A stretch of DNA of 64,000 nucleotides from positions 7,560 through 71,559 of the forward strand of contig JXTB01000639.1 in NCBI GenBank assembly GCA_002914805.1, read 5' to 3'. The number at the start of each line of letters is the position of its first letter. The stretch's first letter is position 1. Source of the DNA: Parasponia andersonii. Lineage: Eukaryota > Streptophyta > Magnoliopsida > Rosales > Cannabaceae. Below, piece after piece: positions 36,039-48,700 of the stretch. A program made the position numbers and the translations under genes. The notes under the pieces are model-generated. The model was given only the letters and a program-made list of their open reading frames with translations. It was not told the origin of the DNA and searched no databases.

Positions 36039-37507
36039 TTAGGATAGATGTAGGTACATTTTCTTCATCTCTTCTTCTCGTTCCCATGTGGTCTCTTCGA
36101 TTTTGTGATTACGCCATAATATCTTAACCAGGGGTATTGTGTTGTTCTACAAAGTTTTCTCTTCAAGTGCTAATATTTTGACTGGTTTCTCTTCGTAAGT
36201 TAAGTCTTCATTAATCTTGATGGGTTCATGATTTAACACGTTTGAAGGGTCCGGGACATACTTCTTTAGCATAGATACATGAAAGACATTATATACATTA
36301 GCCAATACTGGTGATAGAACCAACCTATATGCTACTTTTCCCACCCGTTCGAGGATCTCGAATGGTTCAATATATCTCGGACTCAATTTTCTCTTCTTCC
36401 CAAACCTTATTACACCTTTAATTGGTGCAACCTTAAGAAAAGCTATGTCTCCCACTTGAAATTACAATGGTGTTCTCTGCTTGTCAGCATAGCTTTTCTG
36501 TCGACTTTGGGCAATTTCTATCCTTTTCCTGATTTTCTGTATTGCTTCAGTGGTCTCCCTTATAAAGTAGGTGGTCTCTAAATGCTTTTCCCCATGTTCA
36601 TACCAATGGATTAGAGATATACATCTCCTTCCATAAAGCACTTCATAAGGTGTTGCCTTGATAGAAGCCTGATAGCTATTATTATAAGAGAATTCTATCA
36701 ATGGAAGCTTCTTGTTCCATACTCCTTTATAGTCTATCACACAAGCCCTGAGCATATCCTCTAGAGTTTGGATTATTCGTTCTGACTACCTATCTATTTG
36801 CGGATGGAAAGCCGTGCTAAAAAGTAGCTTTGTTCCTAAAGCTTTTTGAACCTTCCTCCAAAAAGTAGAAGTAAATCGACTGTCGCAGTCAGAAATGATC
36901 GATCGTGGTATTCCGTGTAGTCTGACTATCTCAGTCACATATAATTCTGCCAACTTTTCTAATGAATAAATGATTTTCTTTAGTAGAAAATGTGTTGATT
37001 TAGTTAATTGATCCACAATTACCCATATTGCATCATATCCTTCACTCGTTTTAGGTAACCCAACTACAAAATCCATGGCAATTTTCTCCTATTTCCACTC
37101 AAGAATTTCAATTGGTTGTAACTCTCCAGCAGGTCTCTTGTGTTCGATCTTGACTTTCTGACAAGTCAAACATCTTTGCATGTACTTTGCCACATCATTT
37201 TTCATTTCATTCCACCAAAAGTACTTTTTGTGATCGTTATACTTCTTTGTTATACCATGGTGGAGAGAATAAGAGGTTTCATGTGTTTCAGAAAGGATTT
37301 GATTCCTTATTTCTATATCATTTGGTATGCACAGTCTACTATTTAACTTGAGGATTCCATCAGAAGAGATGTTGAATTCTGATTGTCTACCCTCCGTAAT
37401 ATCTTCTCTAATTCATACTAAGACTGGATCGAGCTCCTAAGTTTCCTTCATGTTCTCAAGAATGTTTGGTTTGAGAGTTAAAGTTGTCAATTTTCCTACT
37501 ATTAACT
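36039..37507 (-). pseudogene. element A integrase and chromodomain-like C-terminus
   Basis: Minus strand. Integrase core: MDFVVGLPKTSEGYDAIWVI, SIISDCDSRFTSTFW, and QTLEDMLRACVIDYKGVWNK after a stop replaces the Gly/Gln before QSER. The GPY/F region follows (KLSPRYIEPFEILERVGKVA), then VFHVSMLKKYVPDPSNV and a tail PLVKILWRNHKIEETTWERE ending at TAA 36039-36041. This tail is the degenerate chromodomain type seen in chromovirus integrases, thought to guide insertion into heterochromatin. The frame differs from the RT/RNase H frame, so one frameshift lies between 37508 and 37076. Stops at about 36456 and 36783 also break it. The zinc-binding N-terminus (about 37090-37400) is degenerate. Confidence 0.85.
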
Positions 37508-38281
37508 CTAAACCGACACTGTTAATATCTTCTTGTAAAGGCCTAAGGCTTTTATTGACATCAAGGTTGTAGTTGTTTTCCTACTTAGTGTGTCTGCGAC
37601 CTTATTTGCCTTACCTGGATGGTATAGGATTTCATAATCATGATCCTTAACCAACTCCAGCCACCTACGTTGCCTCATGTTCAACTCTTTCTGAGGGAAT
37701 ATATATTTTAGGCTTTTATGATCAGTGTAAATTCGCCATTGAGTCTCGTACAAATAGTGTCGCCAAAGTTTGAGGGTGAAAACTATAGCAGCAAGTTCAA
37801 GATCATAGGTTGGGTAGTTTATCTCGTGTTCCTTGAGTTGTCGAGAACCATACGCCATGACTTTGCTATTTTGCATCAATTTTGCTCCTAGTCCCAACTT
37901 CAATGCATCACTAAAGATGTCAAAATGTCCATCTGATGGGATAGTAAGAATAGATGCACTAGTAAGCCTATTCTTCAGCTCCTGAAAACTTTTTTTGCAC
38001 TTCTCCGTCCATTCGTATTTCTTTCCTTTTCGCATAAGAGCTATGAGAGGTGCAGCGAGTTTTGAAAATCCTTCTACGAATCTTCGATAATAGCCTGCTA
38101 ATCCCAAAAAGCTCCTTACTTCTGTCATAGTTTTGGGTACTGACTAATTGTTGATTGCCTCTATCTTTGAGGAGTCTACTGACACACCTTCGCTTCAGAT
38201 GACATGTCCTAGGAATTGGAATTAGTCAAGCCAAAATTTGCACGTGGAGAATTTGGCATAGAGGTGATGTTCACTCAATTT
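37508..38281 (-). pseudogene. element A RNase H with RT connection region
   Basis: Minus strand. It begins in the RT thumb/connection ([19 protein letters not shown]), then RNase [36 protein letters not shown] and [20 protein letters not shown], so the acidic residues of the active site look preserved. It ends with PGKANKVADTLSRK. It is in frame with gag start, protease and RT, consistent with an originally single gag-pol frame. About 150 bp upstream (38129-38281) is interrupted by stops. Confidence 0.85.
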
Positions 38282-39229
38282 CTACAATGCAAGTCTAATA
38301 TGTTGTTCGTGTTCTTCTTGAGACCTTAAATAAATCAATATATCATCAATGAAGACTATGACAAACTTGTCCAAGTATTCCTTGAATACTCGATTCATTA
38401 GGTCCATGAAAGATGAAGGGGCATTGGTTAAACCAAAACACATCACTAAGAACTCATAATGTCTATATCGGGTTCGGAAAGCAGACTTTAGAACATCACT
38501 TTCTTTAATTCTCAATTGATGGTAGCCAGATTGCATATCAATCTTTGAGAAAATTGCATATCCCTTTAATTGATCGAACAACTCATCTATCCTTGGCAAT
38601 GGATATTTGTTCTTTATAGTGACCTTGTTTAGTTCCCTATAGTCGATACACATTCTGAATGTGCCATTCTTTTTCTTTACAAATAACACTGGTGCGCCCC
38701 ATGGTGAGTGGCTTGGTCTAATGAAACCTTTGTCTAACAACTCTAGCAGTTGAGTTTGTAGCTCCTTCAGCTCAGCAGGAGCCATTCTGTATGGTACTTT
38801 GGAAATAGGTGCAGTACTTGGCAGTAATTCAATTTCGAAGGAAATTTCTCGCTGTGGCAATAGTCCTGGCAGATCTTCAAGAAATACGTCGATGTACTCC
38901 TTAACGATTGTTACATCCTCTGGTCTCTTCTTTTTTTCTTTACTCTTATCTAGGATATTAGCTAAATATCCCAGACACCCATTATTCAACATTCTCCTTG
39001 CTTGTATTGCTGAAATCATCATCCGAGGTTGCTTCATAGAATCTCCGTCATAAGTGAACTTTTATACTCCTGGAGGCTTGAACGTGACCGTATGACTTCG
39101 ACATTTAATACTAGCATTATACCTTCCTAAAATGTCCATCCTTAGAATGACATCGTAATCCATCATTTCTAGGATGACTAGATCGGTATACAGTTCTCTA
39201 GTGGTTATAATTATTGGAACGTGCCTAAT
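38282..39229 (-). pseudogene. element A reverse transcriptase
   Basis: Minus strand, the best-preserved RT in the window (open 38282-39037). Motifs in order: [75 protein letters not shown], and the catalytic [12 protein letters not shown] with both Asp present. Upstream is the linker [20 protein letters not shown] preceding the RT in this family. Stops at 38279-38281 and near 39060 and 39230 make it non-functional as a polyprotein. Confidence 0.9.
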
Positions 39230-40693
39230 CTAATGGCTTGCAGTCAAGGTTGCTCCTGAGGGTAGAGCTATGTTAAGGGTTTTAGTCATTCTATCACTAC
39301 CATTAGTTATCCTTTTTGCAAACCTAAGCGATACAAAACAATGTGTAACACCAGAATCAAACAAAACATATGCATTTTGAGTGGCAACAGATAGTTGACC
39401 TATGACCACATTAGAAGTTCCCACCTCGGCATCGCCCTTAGTAACAGCATATACTTGTACATTGGTCTCTGGACCTTCCAAACTTCCTTGACTAATCTGA
39501 GGTTCCTCAAGTTTGATCTGCATGTTATGGATCTGAGATCCTTATGGCTTAGGTGTAGTAGGTTGGTTCAGCTGGTTCTGTTTGTTGTAGCAATTTTTGG
39601 CATAATGCCCCTCCTTGCCATAGATATAACAGGTGTTCAAGCCAAAACGACACTTTCTGGGATGTTTTCTCCCACACTTGGGATACAATGGAAAATCAAC
39701 CTTTGCTTTCTTTTGTGAGTGAGGCTCTCCTTTCTGGTTTTCTAACCATTAAAATTAGTCTTCCTCTTCTTTCCATTATAGTTGTTATTGTTGCTCCGGT
39801 TCTTATTTTGGCTAAATTGGGTCCCATATCCTTTTTGGTTGTTATTCTGATTCGATTTAGCTTGTTTGCGTTGGTTTTTTTTTGCTTCAAAGTATCTTTG
39901 CCACTCTTCTTTGGCTTGGGTAAGGCGATATTCTGCTCTAAGTGCCCTTTCCACACATTCTACCACTGTAGTTGGTAGGTTGTCGCCACTATCGATGACA
40001 ACTGCTAATTCAAGGTGAAACATTTCGAGCATCCTTCTTACTCATTCCTCTTTAGTGGGTACCAAATAGGGACACAGTCGTGCTAGCTGGTCGAATTTTC
40101 ATACAGCCTCAGTGACTGTCATACTCCCTTGTTTGATATTAATAAATTCATTTTGTTGAGCCTTCATTGCCATACGATTGTAATAAATCTGGTTGAATTC
40201 GTTGATGAAATTATTCTACGACATTTCCCTAACATTTCTTCTCATTTTGACTATCTCTCACCAGTATCTTGTGTCCTTCTTCAAAACATAGGAGACACAT
40301 AATATTTTCTCCTGATCAGTAAGGTTCATAAACTCTAGTTTGGATTAATGACAACCATTCTTTAGCCACCAAAGGATCTGTAGATCCCTCAAACTCAACT
40401 GGACGCATCTTTCTGAAGCGTTCGTATAAGGGTTCTTAGCAAACCACTCGTTGATCAGGTACAACAGGTTCTGGTTGTAATATTGGATCTCCCTCTTAAG
40501 GTTGTGGTTCTTCATCATCCACTAGGGGTTCAACGTTTGCCTCATGTTGATGTCTTAGTTGCTCACGAAGGTTTCTCATCTCGTCTTCTTGTGCTTGGAG
40601 TCGTTGTTGCAAATTAGCCACGAGGTTACTTAGGTCAGGTGCTTTGGTAGCATTAATAGGATTGACTCTCGATCTTCTTCTTCCTCTAGCCAT
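39230..40693 (-). pseudogene. element A gag and protease
   Basis: Minus strand, start ATG 40693 (MARGRRRSRVNPINATKAPD), followed by a coiled-coil-like segment NLVANLQQRLQAQEDEMRNL. The capsid part contains AQQNEFINIKQGSMTVTEAV and MLEMFHLELAVVIDSGDN. An Asn/Lys-rich region follows, then knuckles CGRKHPRKC and CYIYGKEGHYAKNC (second Cys of CCHC is Tyr). The protease motif is AYVLFDSGVTHCFVS near 39370. The gag start and protease share one frame, but the region 39742-40032 is shifted, implying two compensating frameshifts. An early stop lies at 40496-40498. Confidence 0.85.
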
Positions 40694-40877
40694 TTTATGT
40701 TAATAGATTCCTATTCATTAACCCAGGATATAACTTATTATTAATTACTAAATCTTGACGATTTAAGTAAAGAAAAATTATAACACATCACATCTTTTAT
40801 TGATAAATTTATTTATAGTTTACAAGATCATAGAAACATAGTTTATGACTTAAACTATATTTAACTTTACTAATTGC

Positions 40878-41715
40878 TTATTCCCCTATATCATCATCAG
40901 AGGGTTCTCTCGGGTCTTCTTCAGGGTCTTTCTCTGAATCATCCTCAGAGCCTTCCTCATCATTATCATTGTGTCCTAGCTCAGAGGGCATAGTACTCTG
41001 TATCCACTCGTGGTTGTACCCTCCTCTGTTGTGCTTCCTTCTGTATAGAAATTTAAGCAATAAAGATGACCATTGCTATAAAAGTTCTAGTGGGGAGGTC
41101 GAGATATGATTGAGGAAGTTGAGTCACTATCGAGTGTGGCAACCCCCATGCATAAACTACATTCAAAACCCACGACGGTATAGTAGAAGGACTACAATCT
41201 GATATATCATGAGTAAAATGCATATTATACTCTTCTATTCCCTCATTAAATCGATGTGTCTAATTACTTATTTTCTCTAAGAAAGCTATCTCTCCTTCTA
41301 AGGGTCTCCATCGTCGAGAGTGGGATAAAATTTCTTGTATCGATTGTTGGGATGTATCCCTTAACGAGTTTTGAATCAAATTGCAGTGTTCTATTTCTCC
41401 AAAATATGTTGTGATTTGACGATAGAACTCATCCCAACTCATACTAATTGGGGAATGTCCCGATACTTGCCACCAAGTTTGAGCATTATTCTGCAGTTGC
41501 ATACCAACGAGAATGGTCAATTCGTACTCACGGATGCGGCACGTCCGCAATATTTACTCAGTTTCGTGAAGCCAATCTCCCAATGCTCCAGGTTTAGGTT
41601 CTCTATAGGAATATGGTGGTTGTCCTACCTTAAAAGCAGCCGCTGTTGCGGCTCCATAAAGTTCTACTTGACCAATCTCGTGGTCCACCGGGACATCGAT
41701 CATCGGGGTATCCAT
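40878..41715 (-). pseudogene. element A upstream gag-like ORF (aORF)
   Basis: Minus strand, ATG 41713-41715, TAA 40878-40880, about 279 codons, 184 bp upstream of the gag ATG. Start MDTPMIDVPVDHEIGQVELY, then PGALGDWLHETE, RIREYELTILVGMQLQNNAQ, TWWQVSGHSPISMSWDEFYR and ITTYFGEIEH. This matches the aORF of C residue by residue in many places. The TWW ... SW..F pattern resembles the Retrotrans_gag capsid fold. The C-terminus is acidic (NDNDEEGSEDDSEKDPEEDP). It is broken by a TAA after HETE, a TAG at 41260 and one frameshift between about 41060 and 41250. It is distinct from the normal gag that follows. Function unknown. Confidence 0.75.
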
Positions 41716-41825
41716 TACTCCCTAACACAAACTTATGATTAACTAGCAGACTAAAATGAAATTTCTACTTACTTGAGTTGACTAAATCGTTATGGAGTGA
41801 TGAAAGATAGGATGGCAGGATACCC

Positions 41826-41837
41826 ACTCTGATACTA
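41826..41837 (-). other. element A primer-binding site (degenerate tRNA-Met)
   Basis: The minus strand reads TAGTATCAGAGT, two mismatches from the tRNA-Met site TGGTATCAGAGC, both G/C to A/T transitions. It directly follows the LTR end. Confidence 0.75.
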
Positions 41838-42507
41838 ACTGTAACGACCTAACTTTTAAGACCGATATCTACGTATATTCTTAACTTAATTTATTCTTTT
41901 AAAAGTCAAAAACTTGGACTATGAAAATTCAAGACAATTTTTTTTATTTATATAATTCTCTCAAGATAGTTAACCAATTATTCTAAACATCATATTAAGA
42001 AATTTATAGAAACTATTGAAGGAAATATTATTATATTTTTATGAGATTCAAATAATACGCAACTAAAAGGGCTTCCAGGTGAGGAGAGGGGTCACAAGTG
42101 GACCTCTTAAATCCCAAGCTCTCCTTAGACGATTTAAGCCTTTTTGATAAAGCTCATTTAGTTTTATATTTATTTAAATCAATATATTAGATAATAAAAC
42201 AACATAATTATTTAAAAATCTTTAATTACTGAAAATATACTTCAAGATAATATATATATATATATATGGTATTCTATAAAGGGATTTTTAGATAAAATTA
42301 GTCATATTGTATATAGCAAAAAGATTACTTAATTTTAGAGGCATAATTATACTTAAAATTTAGATTTTAAATATTTCATCTCGTTATTAACTTAAAAAAA
42401 TATATGACTTAATCTTACATATTTAAGTAAACTGTATCGTTTAAAGAGAAGACAACTTATACAGAAATTTATAATGGTATCCTACAACAATGGACATTTA
42501 CACTACG

Positions 42508-42521
42508 TGAGCTTTCGCTCA
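42508..42521. promoter_or_regulatory. conserved LTR hairpin in element A
   Basis: The plus strand reads tgagctttcgctca, a 5-bp perfect stem (TGAGC/GCTCA) with loop tttc (gaaa on the element's strand). The stem equals that in the B/C LTRs although surrounding sequence has diverged. Confidence 0.45.
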
Positions 42522-44263
42522 GTAAGTACAATTCATCTCACAAAATATTTCATACAGATAATATTTTATAAAAGTTCAATTTTTGCGTCCTTGTGTAATC
42601 TTTCAACTTGTATTTTATGAAGCAATCTTTTATCACATATATTATTATAAAATCTTTTATCTTTCTTACGGGACCTTGTGTACGTACCAAGTGTGCACTT
42701 ATTGACTAAGAATCAGGGGAGCAACCCTACTGAAACACCAACGATCATAAATTTAACATATTTTCCTCGGGAATCCTCACCTAGTAGAGGTCGGTCTTAT
42801 CTTCCCTTAGAAATTCTCACCTAGTGGAGATTGGTACGACACCTTTGTATTCTTATCTCTTACTTAGTCTCCTCTTTAACATAAATGGTTGTATTATATT
42901 TCAAACCAAAACTTATATTCTATATTCTTGATACTCCCTTTAATTGAAGTATATTTATCAAGTTATGAACAATATTGTAAGGTAAATTTACCTCATCTTA
43001 TTATCATAGGAGGCATGTATTTTCTAGGCACATATACAAGCCAAACAAATATCTCTTGCATAGGCAAAATATCACATTTAATCATATCAAATACTTTTAT
43101 TTCAAACAGAATATTCTTTTAAAACTATCCATGTTGTAGGTGAGATTGTATTTACCTTAAGTCCTTAGAAAATGTTCTTCGTGCTTGTAGTGAAATACCA
43201 CACACTTAATCTTATTGCAATCACATATCTCTTCTTTATCCTTTTTATTGATTATTCATGCATCAACATTCATTTTATATGTCAACATATGCTATCATTG
43301 GTCATATAAAATCAATTTTTATGTATTTGAAAACATTCACAACATAAATCCTAAAATAATATTTCACATTAAAATTGAAGAATTTTGGTGCGTAATGCGT
43401 AGTTAAGGAATTTCATATTCAAGTCCATAATTCTATTCATTCTAAAAATTTACATGAATCCATATGAAATAAACCAAAATCTAAAGATTAATTTATCACT
43501 ATTTATTTTTCCAATTAGAATTTATAATAAAATTGTTAAAGATGCGACTAAACAATAATGGTTGAATTTTCGGGAGTGTTTTATAAATCAAACAAACTCA
43601 AAATTTTAAAAACACATCATTAAAATTTTCTAACTTATGTATAATATTTGAAAATTCTAAAAAGATAATTTCATAATACTTTAATCACTTGTAATTATAC
43701 CATTAGAATTTATTTCAGTATTTTGAAATATTTAAGCATTATATATTCCAAAAATTATAATTAATTTTATAAACATCAAAAACTTATAAAAACTTCCAGA
43801 AATGATCTTAGCATATATATGAACATATAGTTAAAAATTCAATCCAAAATAAAAACTTTTTCCCTTTGAAATCATAGAATTAATTATATAAAATCCGTTT
43901 TACAGCTTTTCTTAACTAACGACTAACTTGTGTTAAATGATTTTTATAAAATTATAGGAGTAGGGTATAAAAGTGAAACTTTTCAGAAATTAATTACACA
44001 TATAGAAATACTTATTCACAAAAATTTCAGACCTTAATAAGATCTCTAACTCTATATATATCATAGATTGAATTTAAACCTAAGTGCAATAAAATATGCA
44101 AATCTTGAAAGACTAAGAATCCTAAGAATTACTTTTTTTTTCTTGAAACTTGAAGAACTCTAAGAGGAAATTCTTGAAATCACAATGAATGAAATAGAAA
44201 CTTTGAGAAAAAGATGGAGGAAAAAAAATGAAGGAACTTGATTATTTTTACAAAGGAGTGTCT

Positions 44264-44271
44264 TATTTATA
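44264..44271 (-). promoter_or_regulatory. TATA box of element A 5' LTR
   Basis: The minus strand reads agcctataaataagac, the same position and sequence class as the TATA boxes of the B/C LTRs. It should drive transcription leftwards into the A interior. Confidence 0.6.
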
Positions 44272-45243
44272 GGCTAATTATGTACATAAAATATAATTAA
44301 AAATTAATTCAAAAAGAAATGATAATTACCAATTACATAACTTTTTTTTTATTTGTTATCTTTTCATCATATAATTAAATTAATTTTATTAACCTAACTA
44401 TGCTTCATTCACTTAAAAAAATAATGTATTATCTTATTATATCTACATTTAATATCCATAAAATCTATATAATGGATATACTATTCAAATAACTAATGCA
44501 TTATTATATAACTTACCTAATTTTTATTTTGTTTTATCATGTAATTAATAAATTTCTTTTATTTTAATGGTAATAATATATAAATAAAATATGTTAATGA
44601 TCTTTTACATTATCTTCCATTCATATAAGTGAAATGATGAATATATATGCATATTATTAAAATGTGTTAATGGCTATACTGCTAATTCTTCTTTTACTAT
44701 ATACATATATACATATATANTTGGCTTGAAATATTTACTTCAACTTGGGCTCTCCTATTACCTATTGGGTCAAGATAAATGATATTGGGCTAAAAGATTA
44801 AAACCCAACGATAATTACAAATAAGAATACTAAGAATTTCAAATTTTGACTTTCCTATTACCTATTGGGTCAAGATAAATGATATTAAACTCAAACAATT
44901 TAGAGCCCAATAGTAAACATGATTAACTAGGCATATTTTATATTAACAACAATAGCCATATATGTTGTAAAATAATTTATGCTTGTAATTAGGCACATAG
45001 TTCAACTTGGCTTTCTTGTGTGTATCTCACTGCAATGTATTCACAAAATTCATTAGTGTATAAACTACTCAATTTCTATGATCAAAGAAATGAAATATAT
45101 ATATATATATAATAAAATTTTAGACAAGAAAATTAACATAATAAATTCATTCTTCAAAAGAATACACTAATATTAAAAGATCATGATTAATAATTACTAA
45201 AATAAATTTTTTTTTCAAGTCTAGGGTTTTCTCAGGTTTTATA

Positions 45244-45763
45244 GGAAACCACTGAAGCTGTACGAAAAATCAGGAAAAGGATGGAAACTTCTCAGAGTAG
45301 ATAGAAAAGCTATGTAGACAGGCGGAGAATTCCATCAGAATTTCAAGTGTGAGACGCAGTTTTTCTTAAAATAACACCAATTAAGGGAGTAATGCGGTTT
45401 GGAAAAAGAGGAAAATTGAGTCCAATATACATTGGACCATTCAAAATTTTAGAACATATTAGCAAAGTAGCCTATTAGTTGGCATTACCGCCAGAACTAG
45501 CATCAGTGTATAACGTGTTCCACGTGTCCATGCTGAAGAAATATATCTCGGACCTGTCATATGTTTTGAAGCATGAACCTGTTGAAGTTCACGAGGACTT
45601 GATATACGAGGAAAAACCGGTGACGATTTTGGCTCATGAAGAAAAGACTCTTAGAAATAAAACTATATCTTTAGTTAAGGTATTGTAGCGATACAATAAG
45701 ATTGAAGAGGCTACTTGGGAACGAGAAGAAGAGATGAAGGAAAAGTACCTAAAATTATTCTAA
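45244..45763 (+). pseudogene. element B pol, 3' part: integrase C-terminus and chromodomain-like tail
   Basis: Continuation of the reading broken at 27304 by element A. It gives the ETTEAVRKIRKRMETSQS-type segment with a stop, VIPLREVMRFGKRGKL-like GPY/F sequence, then (open 45479-45688) LPPELASVYNVFHVSMLKKY and EPVEVHEDLIYEEKPVTILA, and a tail resembling LVKVL..YNKIEEATWEREE, ending with TAA at 45761-45763. Stops within the tail (after VKVL) and in the first part show decay. A polypurine tract (attaggggagat) follows at 45784-45795. Confidence 0.8.
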
Positions 45764-45795
45764 TTTTCGAGGATAAAAATTTTATTAGGGGAGAT

Positions 45796-48700
45796 TGTAA
45801 TCCCCTAGGAATTTTTAGACTTGCAACCTTAGTAGAATTATTATTAATAGACTTAGGGTCGAATTTTAATAAGTTTATGTTCATAAATTCTTGAAATTAT
45901 ATGTATAGTATTATTTTAATGTTAAATTTTATGATATGAGAAAATCATTGTTATTCCTTATTTTAACTTAGAAATTCTAAGTTAGTTTTCCTTAATAATA
46001 AATTAATTCTACAAAGATTACATTATTTACATTAATATAACCTAGTTAAGAATGTGATATATTTATGTCACATTAAAAATTATTACATTTTATAACCTAA
46101 AATTTATGATTGCACCAAAATTGTACCATGCCATAATTTGAATGACTAGGATTTAAGTGTACAACGAATTAAGTAGACAAATCAATCTAAAGGTAGAAAA
46201 TAAGTTGTAAAAAAGATGAAAAGTAGCGAAGTTTTACCTTAGGGAGGTAATAACTTTAAATTAGTGAAATAGAAAAGGAAAGGGATAAAGTTAGTAGCTA
46301 ATTCTAAAAAAGGAAAATATAGACAAAACTAATTAATAGCTTTGGTCTCTAAAATAATTCAAAAAGTAGAAAAAGAAAAATGACAATGGAAATATTGTTT
46401 CAAAATTAGTGGTCATAATTCAAAGTGGAAGACATAGATAAATTAATTAGTAACTTTTGTCTCCAAAATAATTCAAAACGTATGAAAAAGATTAATATAG
46501 TGGAGACTTTCTTTGAGAGCTAGTGATATTGGATTCCAAATAATTGAAAAAGAAGAAAGAATATAGACAAAAGTAGTGGATGAGTGAAAAATAAAGCAAA
46601 AGATAGGTAATGGGGTAGTAAAAGAAGATATATTGACAAAATTAGTAATAATGGTGCTCGGATTATTAGATGGAATATGAAAGTATGTATTACTGGATAC
46701 CTCCTAGGGATGGCCTATAAATAGATCCTTCATTTAGAAATTGTAAATCCATACTTAACCTTCTAATTACTTAGCCAAAACTATCTTTATTTTTCCAATT
46801 ATCTTTTCTCAAAAAAAAAAAAAACTCCTTTTACCTCACTTTTTTCCAAAATCTACAAGAGTTATAATAATTTACTTATCGACTCTAGAAATTAAGAATT
46901 ATAATTAAGAGAAAAGAGCACCTAGTTTTGTGGTAGAGACATAAGAAAGAAGATTCAAGCTTGAAAGGTAAATATTCCCTCACCTTGCTTCTTACGTGTT
47001 TAAATAGATTTGATTAAAGAATAAATGAGTAATAACATATTTGATCTACTTTAGATGTTATATAATTTATATTACGTTTAGAATTATTTTGTTGATTTTT
47101 TAAGCCTCTAAATATGAATACTTCATAGTAATAAAGGCTAAATAATAATAATAATAGTAAAATCAAAATGACTAAACACAAAAATAGAAGATTTTTAAGT
47201 ACAAGACCCTAAAATAAAATATGCAAGAAAATGAACCAAGCTTAATGATTTAGACTTAGATCCTTAAGAATAGAATTTTACCCACTAAAAATACTTTCAA
47301 AAAATAAAAGATGTTTTCTCAAAAGTTGAAAGGACTAAAATGCAAATGCTTTGAATATTTGGGTCCAAAGTGTAATTTTAACAAAATATAGGTTGAATAT
47401 GTGAGAAAGTTATTTTAGGCAGTTTTAAGACTATATTAAAGCATAAAAGTAAATAAAAGGAGAATCTTTAACAAAAAGATAAGCTATAATTCCATATTTA
47501 CCATTGGAGAGCATAAAAGTTAGAAATTTTAAGATTATGGGCAAAAATATAAATTATAAAACTTGAAATTTTGGGTTGGAAATTTGGTAAATAGAAAACT
47601 TTATTTTAGATCTCTAATTGGGATAAAAAAAATATTTACTTAAATTTAAGACATGAAATCAATTATAGGAAATAAATAATCTATGCTTAATAATATTTAG
47701 CCCAATGATGATTTTAGATTTTAAATTTGTGTAGCCATTAGTATGTTTGACTCACTTATCATATTATGACCCTTAATTACGAATAAAGAAATTAATCAAG
47801 AATAATTCAAAATGAAAAGAAATATAGCTAAGGAAACTTAACTGATTTAAGATGATATTAATCAAATCAACAACCAAATTATTGATAGATTAAAAAGATC
47901 CCCATGATAAAGGTTAGGAGAATTAAATCTCATCCATCTAAGTTGAAAGTATAAATTAGTAAATGAATATAACATGACATTATTTCTCAAATATGAAGTT
48001 TTATGTTTGATCAAGACTGAGTCTTAGTTGTTTTAAGCCCACTAAGTAATTAGAAGTTTAAAAAAAAAAGTATAAATCTAATTTAATTTACTCTAACAAA
48101 TAAAGTATGCATACGTCAGGACAAAACGTTGACATAGACGTACTTAATTAATGAGTGGATATAGAACAATCATATTACGAGATAAGTAAAATTTCACCTA
48201 TGGCATGGATGGTTTTAAAATATTTCATGTTTGTAGTGTAATATGTTTAAAATTATTTTATGTATTAACTTGCCTTTATTTTATTATTGTATGACCTATG
48301 TATATTGTATGCTTATAAAGATATATTTTATATGCTATAAAAATGATGTATGCTTACTTTACAATGTTATCATACTTTAGCATACTTTAACAAAAGAAAT
48401 GCTATATAAGTTTGGGTTTATTGTTGAAGTGTACCTACTCATATTAAGAAAAGACTAAATAAGATAAAGAATTTAAAGGTATCCTACCAATCTCCACTAG
48501 GTGAGGATATCCGAAGGAAAATAAAACCGACCTCCCATAAGCAAGGATTCCCGAGAAAAAGTATGTTAAAATTATGACCGTGTGTGTTTTCAGTTGGGTC
48601 ACTCCCCTGGTTCCTCATTCGGTAGTGCACACTCGGTACGTACACTAAGACTCATAAGAAAGATAAAAGACTTTGTGATAAAAAATGAGAGAAAATGATG

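Larger units (their letters stand above)
41840..45243 (-). mobile_element. element A right (5') LTR, 3404 bp
   Basis: The plus-strand edges are tgtaacgacctaac at 41840 and ...caggttttata at 45243 (ttttaca in the sister LTR). It is followed by ggaaa (45244-45248), the target duplication matching 27300-27304. It contains the hairpin at 42508-42521 and a TATA box at 44264-44271, both on the minus strand, and one N at 44720 where an AT-repeat is shortened. The segment 42314-43361 is absent from the left copy. It is recognisably related to the B/C LTRs (for example the 'cacctagtggagattggta' region near 42805, reverse of B's near 24950) but is clearly a different subfamily. Confidence 0.9.
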
